Positions 22,955 through 34,437 of a stretch of DNA of 64,000 nt are shown here, in pieces. Under the pieces are notes generated by a model. That model made no database searches, was not told where the DNA came from, and was given only the letters and a program-made list of their open reading frames with translations. The stretch covers positions 14,260,818-14,324,817 of the forward strand of contig CM039134.1 in assembly GCA_022036555.1 (NCBI GenBank). Direction: 5' to 3'. The DNA is from Microstegium vimineum. Its lineage: Eukaryota > Streptophyta > Magnoliopsida > Poales > Poaceae. Both the position numbers and the translations under genes were made by a program. The stretch's first letter is position 1, and every line of letters starts with the position of its first letter.

Positions 22955-23430
22955 TAAGGCTACGTTTGGATGGCCGAAACGATTCCATTCTCTCTAGAAT
23001 AGAATCTGAAGAATCAGCACCAAAAGGTATAAGCATGAATCGTTTCAAGCTCAGGAACGTTTCGACTAGTTTTGCACTTTTTGTCTGGAGTGAGCGAAAC
23101 GGCTCCCCGCTGGTTTCGAGCGTTTCAGTTTCTGCTCTCTCCTATACACTAGTAATCAATATTATTTTAATCATCATATTTAGGTGGAACAAATTATATG
23201 GGTTGTATTTAAGATATTCTTCGCCCACAAAAGGTTGTAATCTTTTTTTAGTATAATTTATTTATATATTTTATTTATAAAAAACATATTGTTTGTGAGG
23301 AATCATAATCCAACCTACTAACCAAACAATCTCGTAAAGTGATTCTGATTCATCATCAGAAATGTTTCTTACAAGAATCTAAATCCAGAACGTTTCTACG
23401 AGAATCTGGATCCCTACCAAACGCACTCTT
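22955..23430. mobile_element. TIR element, MITE-like (~475 bp)
   Basis: The left end GGCTACGTTTGGATGGCCG and the right end, read on the other strand as GAGTGCGTTTGGTAGGGATC, are inverted repeats of the common grass 'CGTTTGG' class. Inside, GAATAGAATC/AGAATCTGGATC-type words occur near both ends. A target duplication could not be fixed, so the superfamily (hAT or PIF) is open. Confidence 0.5.
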
Positions 23431-25235
23431 GAATCGACGGAGAAAACACATCTTTTGGACGCCATAAACTCATAATTGATCAAGTTTCAGTGTTTGTAGT
23501 TCTGCACTCATGCAGGCTAGCTAGTACTCCACTAGCTTGGCTTTTAATTTGGTATATGCGACGTAAGCAAACAGGAACTTTGCTGCTGGTGGTTCTCTAA
23601 ACCTGTATATCGATTCGTTGATGTTAGTTGTGGTTCGCAAAAAGGACGTCGCGCCATACTTTATCAAGCAATCAAAAGGGCTGATGAGCACCGTACCTAA
23701 TATCCCCCTTCGCGTATAAAGTACAGCCCAAGATCGCGCAGGACAGCTGCTCTGCTCAAGACTGAAGTGCCGTCTCAGAAATATACAGTACAGTACTTAT
23801 ATCTGGCTACCGATCCCGGAGATACGTCCGAGAGACAGGAGATGAGGAGGATTATATGACAACGATCCAAGCAACTAAGGATTATATATAGATAAGACTT
23901 TGCCTGTCATGCATGCACCGCCATTCCAATGATTAGTAGGCATACTTCGCAGTAGTACTCCACTACTACTCCGTGATTCGTTTCGATAGGGCTATCATCG
24001 TCACCCGATTAACAATATCATCATCAAATACGGCCGGAGTACCGACCAGAACTGTGTCAGCAGCTGCTGGTAATAATAGCAATAGTCATGTAACGACCCA
24101 AAAAACAAGCCAAACATGTGACGATGGAGCCCAACCATGGCCGTGTCTGACCCTTGCCGATGCCGCGGACACTCGGTGACAAGCTACCGCAACCCTCTAC
24201 GCACACGTTACGTAAGAGCCCGAAAGCGAACCGCTCGTGGGATGCATGTCATTCATCAGATCCGGCCGTATCCGACTCGCCGTATCCGACAGGCAATATG
24301 GTTGCGTGCGTCGAGCTGGAACGATAGCATGTCAGCATGTGCACGCGAACGCAAACGCTTGTTCCATTCCGGAAAGCATGGTGCAGCATGGCATCTTCAA
24401 TCGTTCTCTGAGCTCGATCGGCCTCAATCATTTCCGTTTGCTCGTGCATCGGGAAGGGGAAGAAGGAGCAGATCGAGGCCAGCTGAAAGAAAGATTCCCC
24501 GCAAACCACGCGGCATTCATCCCTTCCCTTGCGCTGTTGAGATCGTGATGAGTCAGTCCGGGGAGAAAAAACGAGTGGTTTGCCGGGCGGGACGCTGGCC
24601 GGTTTCCCCTGCTGTGAGCCGTGGCCTACCTATACCCATCGGCCGAGACGATCACGCGTGCCGTGCCCACTGATCTGGAGGCAGGTCCCGGTGTCTGGTC
24701 TCTGCAATCTGGGTGCCGCGCACGCGCGAGCTAACTTTTTCGTTGTTTGCTGGGCTAGCCGTGTCGCCTTGTACCGTGTGTTTCGCTATTCCCCTATTGC
24801 TAAGTTGTCAAGCTGTCGAGCTTTCGCTAAGATTTGCTGTTACGATCGTGGTTTTCGGAAGTTGCGATTCTGAATCAGGAAGGAGGGGGTCTTTGATCAG
24901 ATCAACGATTTATCACGATATTTGTATAGTTCATATCACACACCTCAATCTTCACCGGTTCTTTAATTAGTACCACCGTCTAAAAAACTATATGTTATCT
25001 TGAACGACTAATGTTTTAAAAAATACTCGTGAGATATATAGTAATAAGATGGTGATTCATTACGTGTATAATATGTGTACTCCATTATTATCAAACCTGA
25101 TGCGAGTGTAATATATAACATAGTGAGATAATAATGGCATAAGAGTCATGTTATAATATTTTTCTCTCACAATAAGAACACCTAAAAACAGTAAGTATTT
25201 TTTGGTATCTAAAAAAAGGTGTGACTTCGACTAAA
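23431..25235. other. Intergenic sequence, no gene recognised
   Basis: The part from 24.1 to 24.9 kb is moderately GC-rich with several overlapping frames (up to ~178 codons), none with a recognisable domain or intron structure. The remainder is AT-rich. No RNA gene was recognised. Confidence 0.4.
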
Positions 25236-26722
25236 GACAATCTAGCTAGATGTTATTGGAAAGGTGACAAGAAGTGTTGTTTTTGCCATTTACAAAAGTC
25301 TATTCAACCTCTATTTCTTAATTGTTCATATGTGAAATTCTTGTGGTGCGCAATACATATAGTGTTTGACATAACAAATAAAACCTAGCAATATGGATGA
25401 TATGTTCAATCATTGGTCAAAATTGGGTGGTTCCAAACACAACCGATTGCTTCTAATTGCACTACACTAGTATAAAAACGGTTACTAGCGCCCCAAAAAA
25501 ATAGCACAAGCGGTTTTGGTTATCACGCGCCTGTATAAAAAAAACGGTTCCGAACGACTCCGAACCGCCTGTAGAAATCAATTTGTACAGGCGGTTTACT
25601 TAAGACAACCGCCTGTAGAAATGACCATTTCTACAGGCGGATTTCTTAAGCAAAACCGTTTGTATAAATCGATTTCTACAGGCGGTTCGTTAAGACAACC
25701 GCCACTAGAAATCGACCTCGGATTTTTTCCACTGATTTTTTTGATTTTTGTAAACGACCTCGGATGGAAAAACTTTCTACATGAAAGTTGTAGATCTCAA
25801 AAAGTTATGAAACTTTGTAGTTGGAAACGTTTTCATTTGAAATCATGTTGTCATCGAAAAATACGTTCAAATGTGTCAAATTTGAAATTCAAAATTTTGT
25901 AAACGACCTCGGATGGAAAAACTTGCTACATGAAAGTTGTAGATCTCGAAAAGTTATGAAACTTTGTAGTTTACAAATTTTTCATTTGATTTCGTTTAGT
26001 GGCTCAAACAATCAATTTACACTCGGTTTAGTATAGAATGAGGTGAACTCAAACCGAATCTAGACACAAGTGAGTCATGGGTGGAGTGATAGAGGAGGGA
26101 TCGCGGTGGGTTCGAATCCCTGCCGGAGCGCAGTTCGCGAAAAAATGCGCGACTTGCGACTTGCGACAGAGATGGACGGGTGATTACTAACACCTCCCAT
26201 TTCTACTGGCCCCAAACGCTAGCGGTTCGGAAAAACGCTTGTAGAAATGGCTTCCGAACCGCCTGTATATGCGTCTTTTGTACTAGTGGTAGGTGCTCTT
26301 TGCTGGGCAATTTGGCTAATTAGAAATGAAGTGGTTAATGATAAATGCAGACCAAAATCTTTCTTGCAAGTTCTATTCGGAGAACGCATTGACTTCGCCA
26401 ATGGACCATGTTACAATCACTTGACAATCAACGAGACACCTTGGTTCAAGCTACTTGGCATCTTGAAAGTTAGCTACTTGGCATCTCGAAAGTTCCACCA
26501 TGAAGCTCTTTGCGTCGAATGGATGGCTATATTACTATATATCACATATTCAGATCGGTCTAGTTTAGTTATAACTTTAGTTTATTATCTTTAGCCTATT
26601 AGCGATTGTGTTTTACAACTCTTTTATATATGTAAGACTTAAGACTCGAACTCTGTAATGGTTGGCCTGATTCTACTTCGGTAGATGAAGCCGGTTATAA
26701 AATATCCATTATCTAAAAAAAT
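25236..26722 (+). pseudogene. LINE 3' remnant (zf-RVT domain), split by a CACTA element
   Basis: Before the insertion (25236-25464) the translation contains GDKKCCFCHLQKSIQPLFLN followed by a Cys and FLWCAIHIVFDI. This matches the zinc-binding region found after reverse transcriptase in plant LINE-like elements. The frame resumes after the insertion (26292 on) with GALCWAIWLIRNEVVNDKC and SFLQVLFGER, also typical of that region. The stretch ends with a tail resembling LINE 3' ends (GTAATGGTTGGCCTGATTC) and a short A-rich run near 26716-26722. Stops and frameshifts make it non-functional. The reverse transcriptase and endonuclease parts are absent here. Confidence 0.65.
25465..26288. mobile_element. 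Non-autonomous CACTA element (824 bp)
   Basis: The ends are CACTAGTATAAAAACGG at the left and, on the other strand, CACTAGTACAAAAGACGC at the right. The flanking triplets CTA and GTA fit a 3-base duplication with one change. Subterminal motifs of the type AACCGCCTGTAGAAAT recur near both ends in both orientations, as in CACTA elements. The interior has a 149-base tandem unit starting GTAAACGACCTCGGATGGAA at 25750 and 25899. No transposase is present. It is inserted in the LINE remnant. Confidence 0.8.
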
Positions 26723-27771
26723 TAGCCACAAAAACAGCCAGCCCAACAAGCAACAAATCTAAATAAACATATTTATTACATGATGGAACGGTAATAATAT
26801 ACAATGATTATAGTATATATCGATTGATTAAGTTATAAACATGCCCTTAGATAATATTAAAAAAATCCGCACTTTGTAGGTAGATGCATTGAAAAATATT
26901 ATAAACACAAATGCTCAGAGTTTCTTTGCCTTGAACCATGCCTTCCGTAACGGCTAGTCACGAGGTGGCTCGAATGTTTGCACCATCTACGCAAACGCAA
27001 GTATACAAGCGAGCATTTCGAATCAAATCCGCCTGGTTTTGCTGCACAGACGATGTTGATTGTTGTCTTGTTGAGTAAGATTAGAGTGACCAAAAGACGT
27101 GGAAATGTTGGGAACAGACACGTATGCGCTGCCCGTGGTTGCTCCGCCAAATCTGGATGCAGTCAATCGCTGCCGCTGCCCGGGGTGGCCATTGGCCAAG
27201 ATAAGCTTCGGTGCCGGTGCCGACCTCACAGGGTCCTGCTGAGAGCTTGCCAAATACTCGCTCCAAGCGAGGAGTACGTAGTGGTTGCCAGCAGCTGTTA
27301 GCTACACACATCGCGCGTTCAGAGTGTTTTCGGATTCATTTGCACGCAAACATCTTGCTTCCATTCCAATAACCCAATTTTGTGCCGGGTTGAGCTGTTA
27401 TGCATTATCTGCTCTCAATCTCCTAATTAACCGCGAGTATAAGCACCCGACAATGGTGCCTGGCAGGGACTAGTCCGTACGGAGTAGGAGGTAAATCATC
27501 ATCCCACCAATCGCGCTAAGCATGAGTAAGCACCGGATACCCAGACAGGGTGCATGTGATGATGTGATCACTGAAAGGTTTGCAGCGACACGAGAACGAA
27601 CATGCCTCATCGACAATGGTGGGGTTTGGGGGTCGGGGCCTATCTCCCTATGCTTTTCGGTGATGATCTAGCGCCTGTTGAGTTGCGTGCGCAGCAGCTT
27701 TGTTTTCTCTATCTAATCCCAAAGAAACATGTCTTTTTGGCCGCCAGATATAGTCTCCTAGGTATAGATAC
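26723..27771. other. Intergenic sequence, no gene recognised
   Basis: Mixed composition; short frames on both strands overlap one another. No domain, RNA gene or transposon end was recognised. Confidence 0.4.
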
Positions 27772-27774
27772 TTA

Positions 27775-29438
27775 GGGCGTCCTCAGTGGTGTTAGTTCCA
27801 TAGTTAGTTGATCTGGAGATGAGAGACAAAAACAAATACTATTATATATTATTGGACCATGTAAACACTGAATTTTAGTATGCTAAAAAAGATGACAGGT
27901 GGGCCAACGCGTAGCAAATTTGTGGAGATGAGTGTTCGGAGCGTTCGGCAAGTGTCCATACGGTCGGCTAGTTTCGGAGCATTCGGTAAGCGTCCGTGCG
28001 GTCGGCTAATTTTCAAGAATTCGGCAAATGATCGTGCGGTCGGTTATTCTAAGGAGGAGCGGTTTTCCGTTGAAGAGACGACGAAAACGACAAGTAAGAG
28101 CCGAATCGGGCAACAAAGATTGCGACAATTGAGGAAATAAAGACTCCGAAGGAAAGACTAGAGTTAAAGATATCGTGTTTTTCCTTTAATGTTTTGTAGT
28201 CGTGTCCTTTTAGAACTCATGTCATGATCAGGGTATAAATATAAACCTTTGGCCATTGTAAAAAAAACTGTTCACAACCAATACAATACAACCAGCTCCA
28301 TGCCAATTTCGAGTCCTTTGTCGTGTCGTCGAGTTCTTCGAGAGGAACCATCGATCCGTCGACCTCCGTAAGTCCCGGCAACCTTGTTATCATGTCTAGT
28401 ATCATGCGGTGGATTTAGATGTTGATGCAAGTAGTCTTGTTTGTTTTCAATGATCGTGCGGCGGATCATTGCTTGACAATCAAGAAGTCTTCACTTATGT
28501 TTTGTGTATGAGCAGATACCGTGCGGCAGGTGCTTGCTCGATATGCCTAGCAAAAGCAAGATAGTTACCGGCTCTATTAGATTTGGCAAGATCTAGTAGA
28601 TTCATTAAGTTACTACGTGTTGCATGTTTATATATATTTTATATATTTGTAACACTCTTTTGCCCAATCTAGATTGATACGGTTCGGCTTCATCTTTTCT
28701 CATAGATTTATCTATGATTTTGTAATTGTTTATATCCATAAATAGATCTTATATTCATAATAGCCAAATCGGTTTCATCTAGATTGTTACGTGTTGCGGG
28801 TTCATACATGTTAACTACGTTTAAGCTTTTATAAAGTTAGGTGTCGTGCGGCGGATACAAGTTTTAGATTAGTTTGATCGTGTTTGCTTACGTGTTCCTT
28901 CATCATGGACCCCAATTCGGTTGGATAGCCGAGTTGGCTATGCTTTAATTCATAGTTAATGATGATTCGTTCATACGTACTTTCTCATGCACACACATTC
29001 GGCAATCAATGTTTTACGTACTCCATATTTGCCTCACCCGACTGACCTATAAAACTTGTTGGCAGATAGCTTCTATAGCTGTATATCGTCGTAAGTGGCT
29101 TCAAGGCCGTATATATGGGACTGTCTGGTCTCACTCGGCATGTTCCAGTTTTATATCTAATGATTTTCATCTCTTGTTAGTTTCAGGTCAAACTGACTGA
29201 CACGTTTCCTGATTTCGAAACACCCGGGCACCCGATTGAAGCTACGCTTTTCGACTTGCTGTGTGTTAGGCACAGTGCGTCACATTTTGTGTCAACACAC
29301 CCACACGTTGATCTCTTAGATTCTTGGACTACGTGAAATAGACTAGCTATTTACTCGTCGCTAGTGACTGTTCTCTCCTACTTTCTATTTGCCCACGTCA
29401 TAAATAACTAGCCAAATAGCTAGCTATTGGGGACGCCC
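27775..29438. mobile_element. PIF/Harbinger-type TIR element with internal insertion
   Basis: The left end GGGCGTCCTCAGTGGTG and the right end, read as GGGCGTCCCCAATAGCT on the other strand, are inverted repeats. They are flanked by perfect TTA triplets at 27772-27774 and 29439-29441, the PIF/Tourist target duplication. At 1664 bases it is much longer than a MITE. The excess seems to be foreign LTR-like DNA in the middle. No transposase was seen. Confidence 0.75.
27920..29310 (+). mobile_element. LTR-retrotransposon-like insert, ends not resolved
   Basis: GGGTATAAATATAAACC at 28230 looks like an LTR promoter. It is followed by CAATACAATACAACCAGCTC and a GT-rich stretch, as in plant LTR R/U5 regions. 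Words of the form CGGTCGGCTA (three, 27957-28045) and GTGCGGCGGAT-like (four, 28402-28855) recur. I could not find paired LTRs, TG..CA termini or a target duplication, so the class and the limits are uncertain. Confidence 0.35.
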
Positions 29439-29441
29439 TTA

Positions 29442-29883
29442 TGTCCTCATATTAATATCTTCTTGTGATGCACGTACATTTAGCAATTATATACTATGTC
29501 AAGCAGAGCCAGAAGCTTTCAGGAGCCGTGCGATTCTCATTATGCAAAGCTTTATTTGATTGTAGTTTTGTAGTCATAATATGCAATTTTTTGTTTCAAA
29601 AATAAAACACCGTTTGATAAAACCATAAATAAACCTAACAAAGTTTCATCTGTGTTGGCACAAAGAATTAACAATTTATATTTGTTTCTATAGTCAAGGA
29701 AAAAAATAATGATACAAAGACAAATAACAAATCATAAAAGTGACAATTCAAGACTATTGCTTGAGATCATCTTAAAATTCAGGTGCCTAAGATATAAGCT
29801 AAGTGTTTCTTAAAACTTTGATCATATATCAATACTATAAAAGGCTAATATATTTGCTAACACATAATATTAGGCCAATGCTA
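29442..29883. other. AT-rich intergenic sequence
   Basis: Nothing recognised. It may include 5' sequence of the LINE remnant that follows. Confidence 0.4.
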
Positions 29884-31370
29884 TTACATTAAAACATCTC
29901 CCTTTATACAGGTTCCCAGGGTCGGATGTCTCCACCAATGAATTTGTTAAGAAATGCTGCCCCATATAATCAAGCATAATTTCTACACCTATGCTCTACC
30001 TTCCATTATAGTGAGATTTGCCGCGAAAGTATAAATGATTCTTACATCACTTTGATTCTCAAAGTGGATGGCCCAACTAGAATTAATGAACTGAGACATA
30101 TCTCTTTACTTGTGTCAAAATCGTACCGAGCTCTTTGCCAACAGATTACAACCTTTCATTACTAGGTTGGTCCATGTAAACCCGTATGGCTTTATCAAAC
30201 TAAGATTTATTTATGATTGTCTCGCTTGTTCCTTTGAATACCTACACCTATGCCATACCTTAAGGAAGGAGCTAATTATCCTTAAACTAGACTTAGAGAA
30301 AGTCTTTAATAGAACATAGCATGGGCTAATGGTGGAATCATGGAGAAGAAACGTTAGAGCAAAGAGCATCTTGAGCGGTTCCCACCCCTCATCCCCATAA
30401 AACTACCATATTGAGCGAGATAGCTCACTTTTTCGTCTCCAACAGTCCTCAATAACACCCTTTTTTCAGTGGCCACCAAAAAAACACCCCTTCTCCCCTC
30501 AAATGAAGGGGAGTTGCAACTCTCCCAATATCTTGGCCCCCACAATAAGCTCATTTGCCACCCATGGCAGACCTTGTCCGCCGCCTTGGTGCCGCCGAGC
30601 TTGCTAGGCATGGTCGTGCGTGAGAACCCAAGGGGGCCGGAGATGGAGGAGATGGCCATACTCGACGTGCCTAGAGATCCTGCATACTCACGTTGCTCGC
30701 GGAAGACCAGTGACAGAGGGAGATGGAGGAAGAGACGTGGCTGTGGTCGTGACAATGGACCGAGGCTGATGTCGAGGCGGTGCTCAAGCTCGAGATGTTG
30801 CTAGCCAAGGTTGTTGGGCTCATGCTCGAGGAGGCGCTCGGGCTGACGCGGTGGCACAGTGGGAGCCGCGGTGACACCAATGTGTCTCAATGGATCGATG
30901 CGGGAGGGATGAACAGGGGGAAGAGAATGAAAAAGAAAAAATAAATAAATAAATTATTTCTGGCATGCGGGTCCCACGTATGGGGAGAGATTATCGGTGG
31001 TCTCTTGTAGCATCTCCCCAATAATTCAAAAATGTGATATTGAGCTACCCAAATATCATCTTATTTGGAAAGTTGTATTAGGGAGTTGTTGGAGATGCTC
31101 TAAGCCTCTAAGTGGATTTCATGGATGAGACTAATACCTCTTCAGTGATGTCAAATGGTACTCCAGGGAAAGTGCTTCATTGTAAAAGGGGGGTTAGGCA
31201 AGGGGATCCCCTTTCCCTTCTTCTATTTGTGCTAGCTGCAAATTTTCTTTGGTCTTTAATTAACATGGAAAAAGATCAAGGTTTACTAAACATTCGAATT
31301 CCACTTTAGTTATCAGATTACTACTCAATCCTTCATTACGATTATGACACCCTAGTCATGGTGCAGTGGC
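29884..31370 (+). pseudogene. LINE reverse transcriptase remnant, split by a TIR element
   Basis: Translated pieces include INDSYITLILKVDGPTRINE (about 30027-30090), NRLQPFITRLVHVNPYGFIK and DCLACSFEYLHLCH (about 30140-30260), and ILKLDLEKVFN (30274-30306). After an interruption at 30357-31100 come FMDETNTSSVMSNGTPGK and KRGVRQGDPLSLLLFVLAA (about 31180-31240). These are the palm and fingers of a plant non-LTR reverse transcriptase, including the RQGDPLS motif. Frameshifts and stops are frequent and the YxDD box is not intact in the expected position (YDYDTLVMV near 31335). The element is dead. Confidence 0.75.
30357..31100. mobile_element. TIR element inserted in the LINE remnant (744 bp)
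   Basis: The left end GAGCAAAGAGCATCTTGAGC and the right end, read as GAGCATCTCCAACAACTCCC on the other strand, are related to the common grass GAGCATCTCCAACAG terminus. The flanks are TTA and TAA, near the PIF duplication size. The interior holds a GC-rich non-coding portion (30.54-30.9 kb). The insertion cleanly interrupts the reverse transcriptase similarity. Confidence 0.6.
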
Positions 31371-31610
31371 GGAGCTTGAGCGAAATCTTAGAGGAGCCAC
31401 TACATCTAGATTTGATTATTTAGATATGAGAATATCTAGGATTGAAGTCTTGACTCCACCAATGGTTGTAGGTACGTGGGATGTGGTGACCGTGGCGGTC
31501 GGTGCCTGGTGGCAGTTGGGCTGAAATGTGGTAGGAGCATGCTGCATGCCATCGAGACTCGAGAGGTAGAGAAGAAAGTCTGCTCTTCATTTTTTTTCTT
31601 TATTGCTTGC
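31371..31610. other. Short intergenic stretch
   Basis: It contains CAGTGGCGGAGCTTGAGC near 31364-31381, similar to termini of some plant hAT elements. No matching far end was found, so no element is called. Confidence 0.3.
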
Positions 31611-31874
31611 TACTCTCTCGGTCTTAAATTATAAGACTTTCTAAGAATCTTGGAAAGTCAAAACATTTAAAGTTTGACCAACAATTATAGATAAAACTAT
31701 AAAGATTTATGATATCATAAAGATATACTATGAAAATATAATTGATAACGAATGTAACAATACTTAGTTGACATCATAAATGTTATTATATTGTCATGTA
31801 AGTTTGGTTAAATTTGAGATAGTTTGACTCTTCAAGATTCTTGAAATGTCTTATAATTTGGGACGGAGGGAGTA
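31611..31874. mobile_element. Stowaway-like MITE (264 bp)
   Basis: The left end TACTCTCTCGGTCTTAAATT and the right end, read as TACTCCCTCCGTCCCAAATT on the other strand, are clear inverted repeats flanked by TA. It belongs to the same subfamily and orientation as the elements at 7243 and 12135. It lies about 300 bases upstream of the putative XYL1 TATA box. Confidence 0.8.
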
Positions 31875-32181
31875 CCTTGCAACAAGCTTGCTACTAATAT
31901 TTGTATCTCTAAACTAGTTTTTATTAAAAAAATATGATTTGTTTAATAGTACTTATAGTGCATCATAAATATAATTATTTTTATTAACATCAATAATTTT
32001 GTATTTAAATAAATATATTACAGGTTATCATACCTCGTGTATAAGATGCGCTGTTATTTTAAGACTAGAGTATCCCATGGATAATGCATATGGCGGGGAC
32101 GGCCTTAAGCAGAAGCTGACATTCGGTTCTCTGCAAATCAGCTGGGTCCACTTATCAGTGATTGATGTATGGCCCGGGGCC

Positions 32182-32187
32182 TATAAA
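32182..32187 (+). promoter_or_regulatory. Probable original TATA box of the XYL1 gene
   Basis: GGCCTATAAAGGAGG with TATAAA at 32182-32187 precedes the hAT insertion by about 110 bases. With the hAT (2109 bases plus one TSD copy) removed, the TATA box would lie about 300 bases from the XYL1 ATG. It would give a leader of roughly 270 bases, a plausible plant arrangement. Assignment to XYL1 is inferred from position. Confidence 0.5.
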
Positions 32188-32297
32188 GGAGGAAAAGGTT
32201 AGGTCATGGTGTCCACGGGACATGCCACTCAATGCATGCTCAGCTGCTCAGCTGCCACTGCTCACTCCCCGCCATTACTCGTATTCACTACCACAGC

Positions 32298-34406
32298 TAG
32301 CCCTGGGAATGGATTGTGATCCAGCCCAAACCCTAGCCCAATCCTAATTTTGTTAGCAACGATCCTGATCCTAATTCAACTCTTTTTTAAGAAGGATGGC
32401 TCGATCCAGCCCTGTTTATTTCAATTTGTATCCTGCTCCAATCCAATCCTATTTAGATCCTTGGGCCTGATCCTTAGGGCCCAATCTTTTTATGTGTGTA
32501 CGTACAAGCTCGCTGGTTATTACGGCTCTTATGGCCGCCGACTGACCGAGCGATTGCACATTTCATTATTTATACTGATGAACGGAGACTTTGACAAATT
32601 TAGACAATAATTTATACATTTTCTTTTGAGGATGGTGCTAATGAAAAAAAAAGACTCAACAAGCTAAGAATTACACCATGCAGCTGAAGCTTCATTGAAA
32701 GTTCAGTTATCTGCTTTTCAAATTGTTCCTTTGCATTGATACCTATGAAGACAAATAGAAAGGTTCAAGCTGCGCTCGCAGAAAAATATATGCAATACAC
32801 AAGCTTTGAAATTAACAAATTGAAAAGTTCACATCAACACAGGTGTAGGTTTCCACGGCTAATAGAAAGAAGGCATTCAGACAAGCAGAACCAGGCCCAT
32901 TCAGACAAATAGAAAGGTGCAGACACGGATGCTTCATCTGATTCAAACATCAGCATCTTCTTCATCTGACTCGAACATTCGTTGTCCAGTCATTGGTTGG
33001 CCTGCAATGAAACAAGATGAAAATATTAAACCATCAAAGACAAGATAACCGGCTTTGCAATGTGTATCAAATATGACATTTACCTTCATCTGCGTCATTC
33101 AAGCCAAACAGCCAGTCCTTCGCACATACTAGTGCTTCGAGAGTTTTCGGAGAAAGAGAAGTCCTATCTTTACCAAGTATTCTTCCAGCACAACTAAAAG
33201 CTGATTCTGAGGAGACTGTGCTTACATGAATAGATAGGAAGTCTCTGGCCATCAAAGACAAGACAGGATAGACATCTGTGTTTTTTTTCCACCATGCCAA
33301 AATATTGAAGTTTCTCTCCGCTCTAACAACTACTCTAGAATCATCCAAATAAATGTCCAGTTTAGATCTTTCTGAGCGAGTCCTCAAGCTCTGTGAAGAA
33401 AACTGAGCAAATGCAAGCTCCACACGTCGTTTGCCGCGAAGTCCAGAAGAACTCGATTCACCCTGACTTAATACCTCCTCTTCATGTGAAATGAAGACAT
33501 GACCGGCGATGACTCTCACAATACTCGCATACTCTAGATAATATTGATTCAAATATTGTCCGAGCTCTCTCATTTTCTCTTCTGCTTCTACACTCTCAAC
33601 AGTCATAAAATAGAACTTGACAAAGTCAGCTTTCATCGATGGATCTAGGATAGCAGCTATGAGAAGTATCATACTCGTGTAGCCCAGTACTTCTCAAACT
33701 TTTTATACATGGCTTCAGCCAATTCATTGAGTAGTGCAGTGGCATTCCACGTCTCATCAAGCAATACATCTCGGATTGCCATCATCATCTTCAGAAACAG
33801 GTGAGCTGTTGGATGCCTATATGCAGAAAATGCCTTTGTGGCATCACTGAACTGTTCTAGAAATTCATGAAGTGATGCAGCATGCTTCCAGTCAAGTTCA
33901 CTAGGACAATTCTGAAATTGCTCAGCTGCAAATCGTTCATACCTGGGTCGGTCCTGATGGTGGAGAGGCCATGCCCGCGCAAGGAGTAGCTGAAACCTCA
34001 GATCGGGTGATGAGGATGTTGAAGAGGCCGCCCGCCGCTAGCCGCCCTCTCCGGCGGCGCTGTAGGACCCCTCGACGTGCCCCGTTGTCGGAGAGGGTCT
34101 TGGACGGCGACGGCAGATCGATGGCACCAGGATGAGGAGCTCACGCGAGCGGCGGCGGCGACTCCTATCCTACGACTACGAGCTGGTCGTGTGTATCACG
34201 ATCCGTGAAGGCCCTGCCTCCGATCCAAGGGCCGAGACTCGTTTAAGATCCACATGCCACAATTCGATCCCAGTCTAGAATCCAGCCCTGGTAAGATATA
34301 GTCCGATTCAACTTGACTCTTTTCGAAGCTACCCTACCAGCAATCCAAAAAAATAGACCCGTGAGTTGGGCCCTCCGTTCGGCCAGACGATCCATTCCCA
34401 GGGCTA
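32298..34406 (-). mobile_element. hAT transposon in the XYL1 leader, perfect 8-bp TSD
   Basis: Both termini begin TAGCCCTGGGAATGGAT (17 of 17 identical, inverted). They are flanked by a perfect 8-base duplication, ACCACAGC, at 32290-32297 and 34407-34414. The 2109-base element carries the C-terminal part of an Ac-type transposase on the minus strand, so the transposase 5' end faces the XYL1 coding start. The N-terminal zinc finger and much of the catalytic domain are missing. Clean termini and an unmutated duplication suggest a relatively recent insertion or mobility in trans. Confidence 0.95.
32943..33955 (-). pseudogene. hAT transposase, C-terminal part, frameshifted
   Basis: Reading leftward, similarity begins near 33955 with YERFAAEQFQNCPSELDW, then EQFSDATKAFSAYRHPTAHL. 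One frame ends shortly after KYWATRV (TGA near 33673). A different frame carries on from MILLIAAILDPSMKADFV (33672), so there is a one-base shift. The dimerisation domain is intact: LDIYLDD, WWKKNTDVYPVLSLMARDFL, STVSSESAFSCAGRILGKDR. After DADEG the donor GAAG|GTAAATG, an 82-base intron (33083-33002) and the acceptor TTGCAG|GCC lead to a final exon ending at 32943. The N-terminal BED finger and half of the RNase-H-like domain are gone, so no active transposase is encoded, though a truncated dimerisation protein is conceivable. Confidence 0.82.
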
Positions 34407-34437
34407 ACCACAGCAGCACGCCTCTGTCTCTCTCTCC

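Noticed and set aside
24137..24673. Open frame of ~178 codons on the plus strand
   Set aside because: It has no recognisable domain, start context or splice structure, and it overlaps other frames in both strands.
26100..26130. tRNA gene suggested by GGTTCGAATCC
   Set aside because: The surrounding bases do not form a T-stem, acceptor stem or anticodon arm. Only the B-box word is present.
31364..31381. hAT terminus CAGTGGCGGAGCTTGAGC
   Set aside because: No matching inverted end or 8-base duplication was located nearby.
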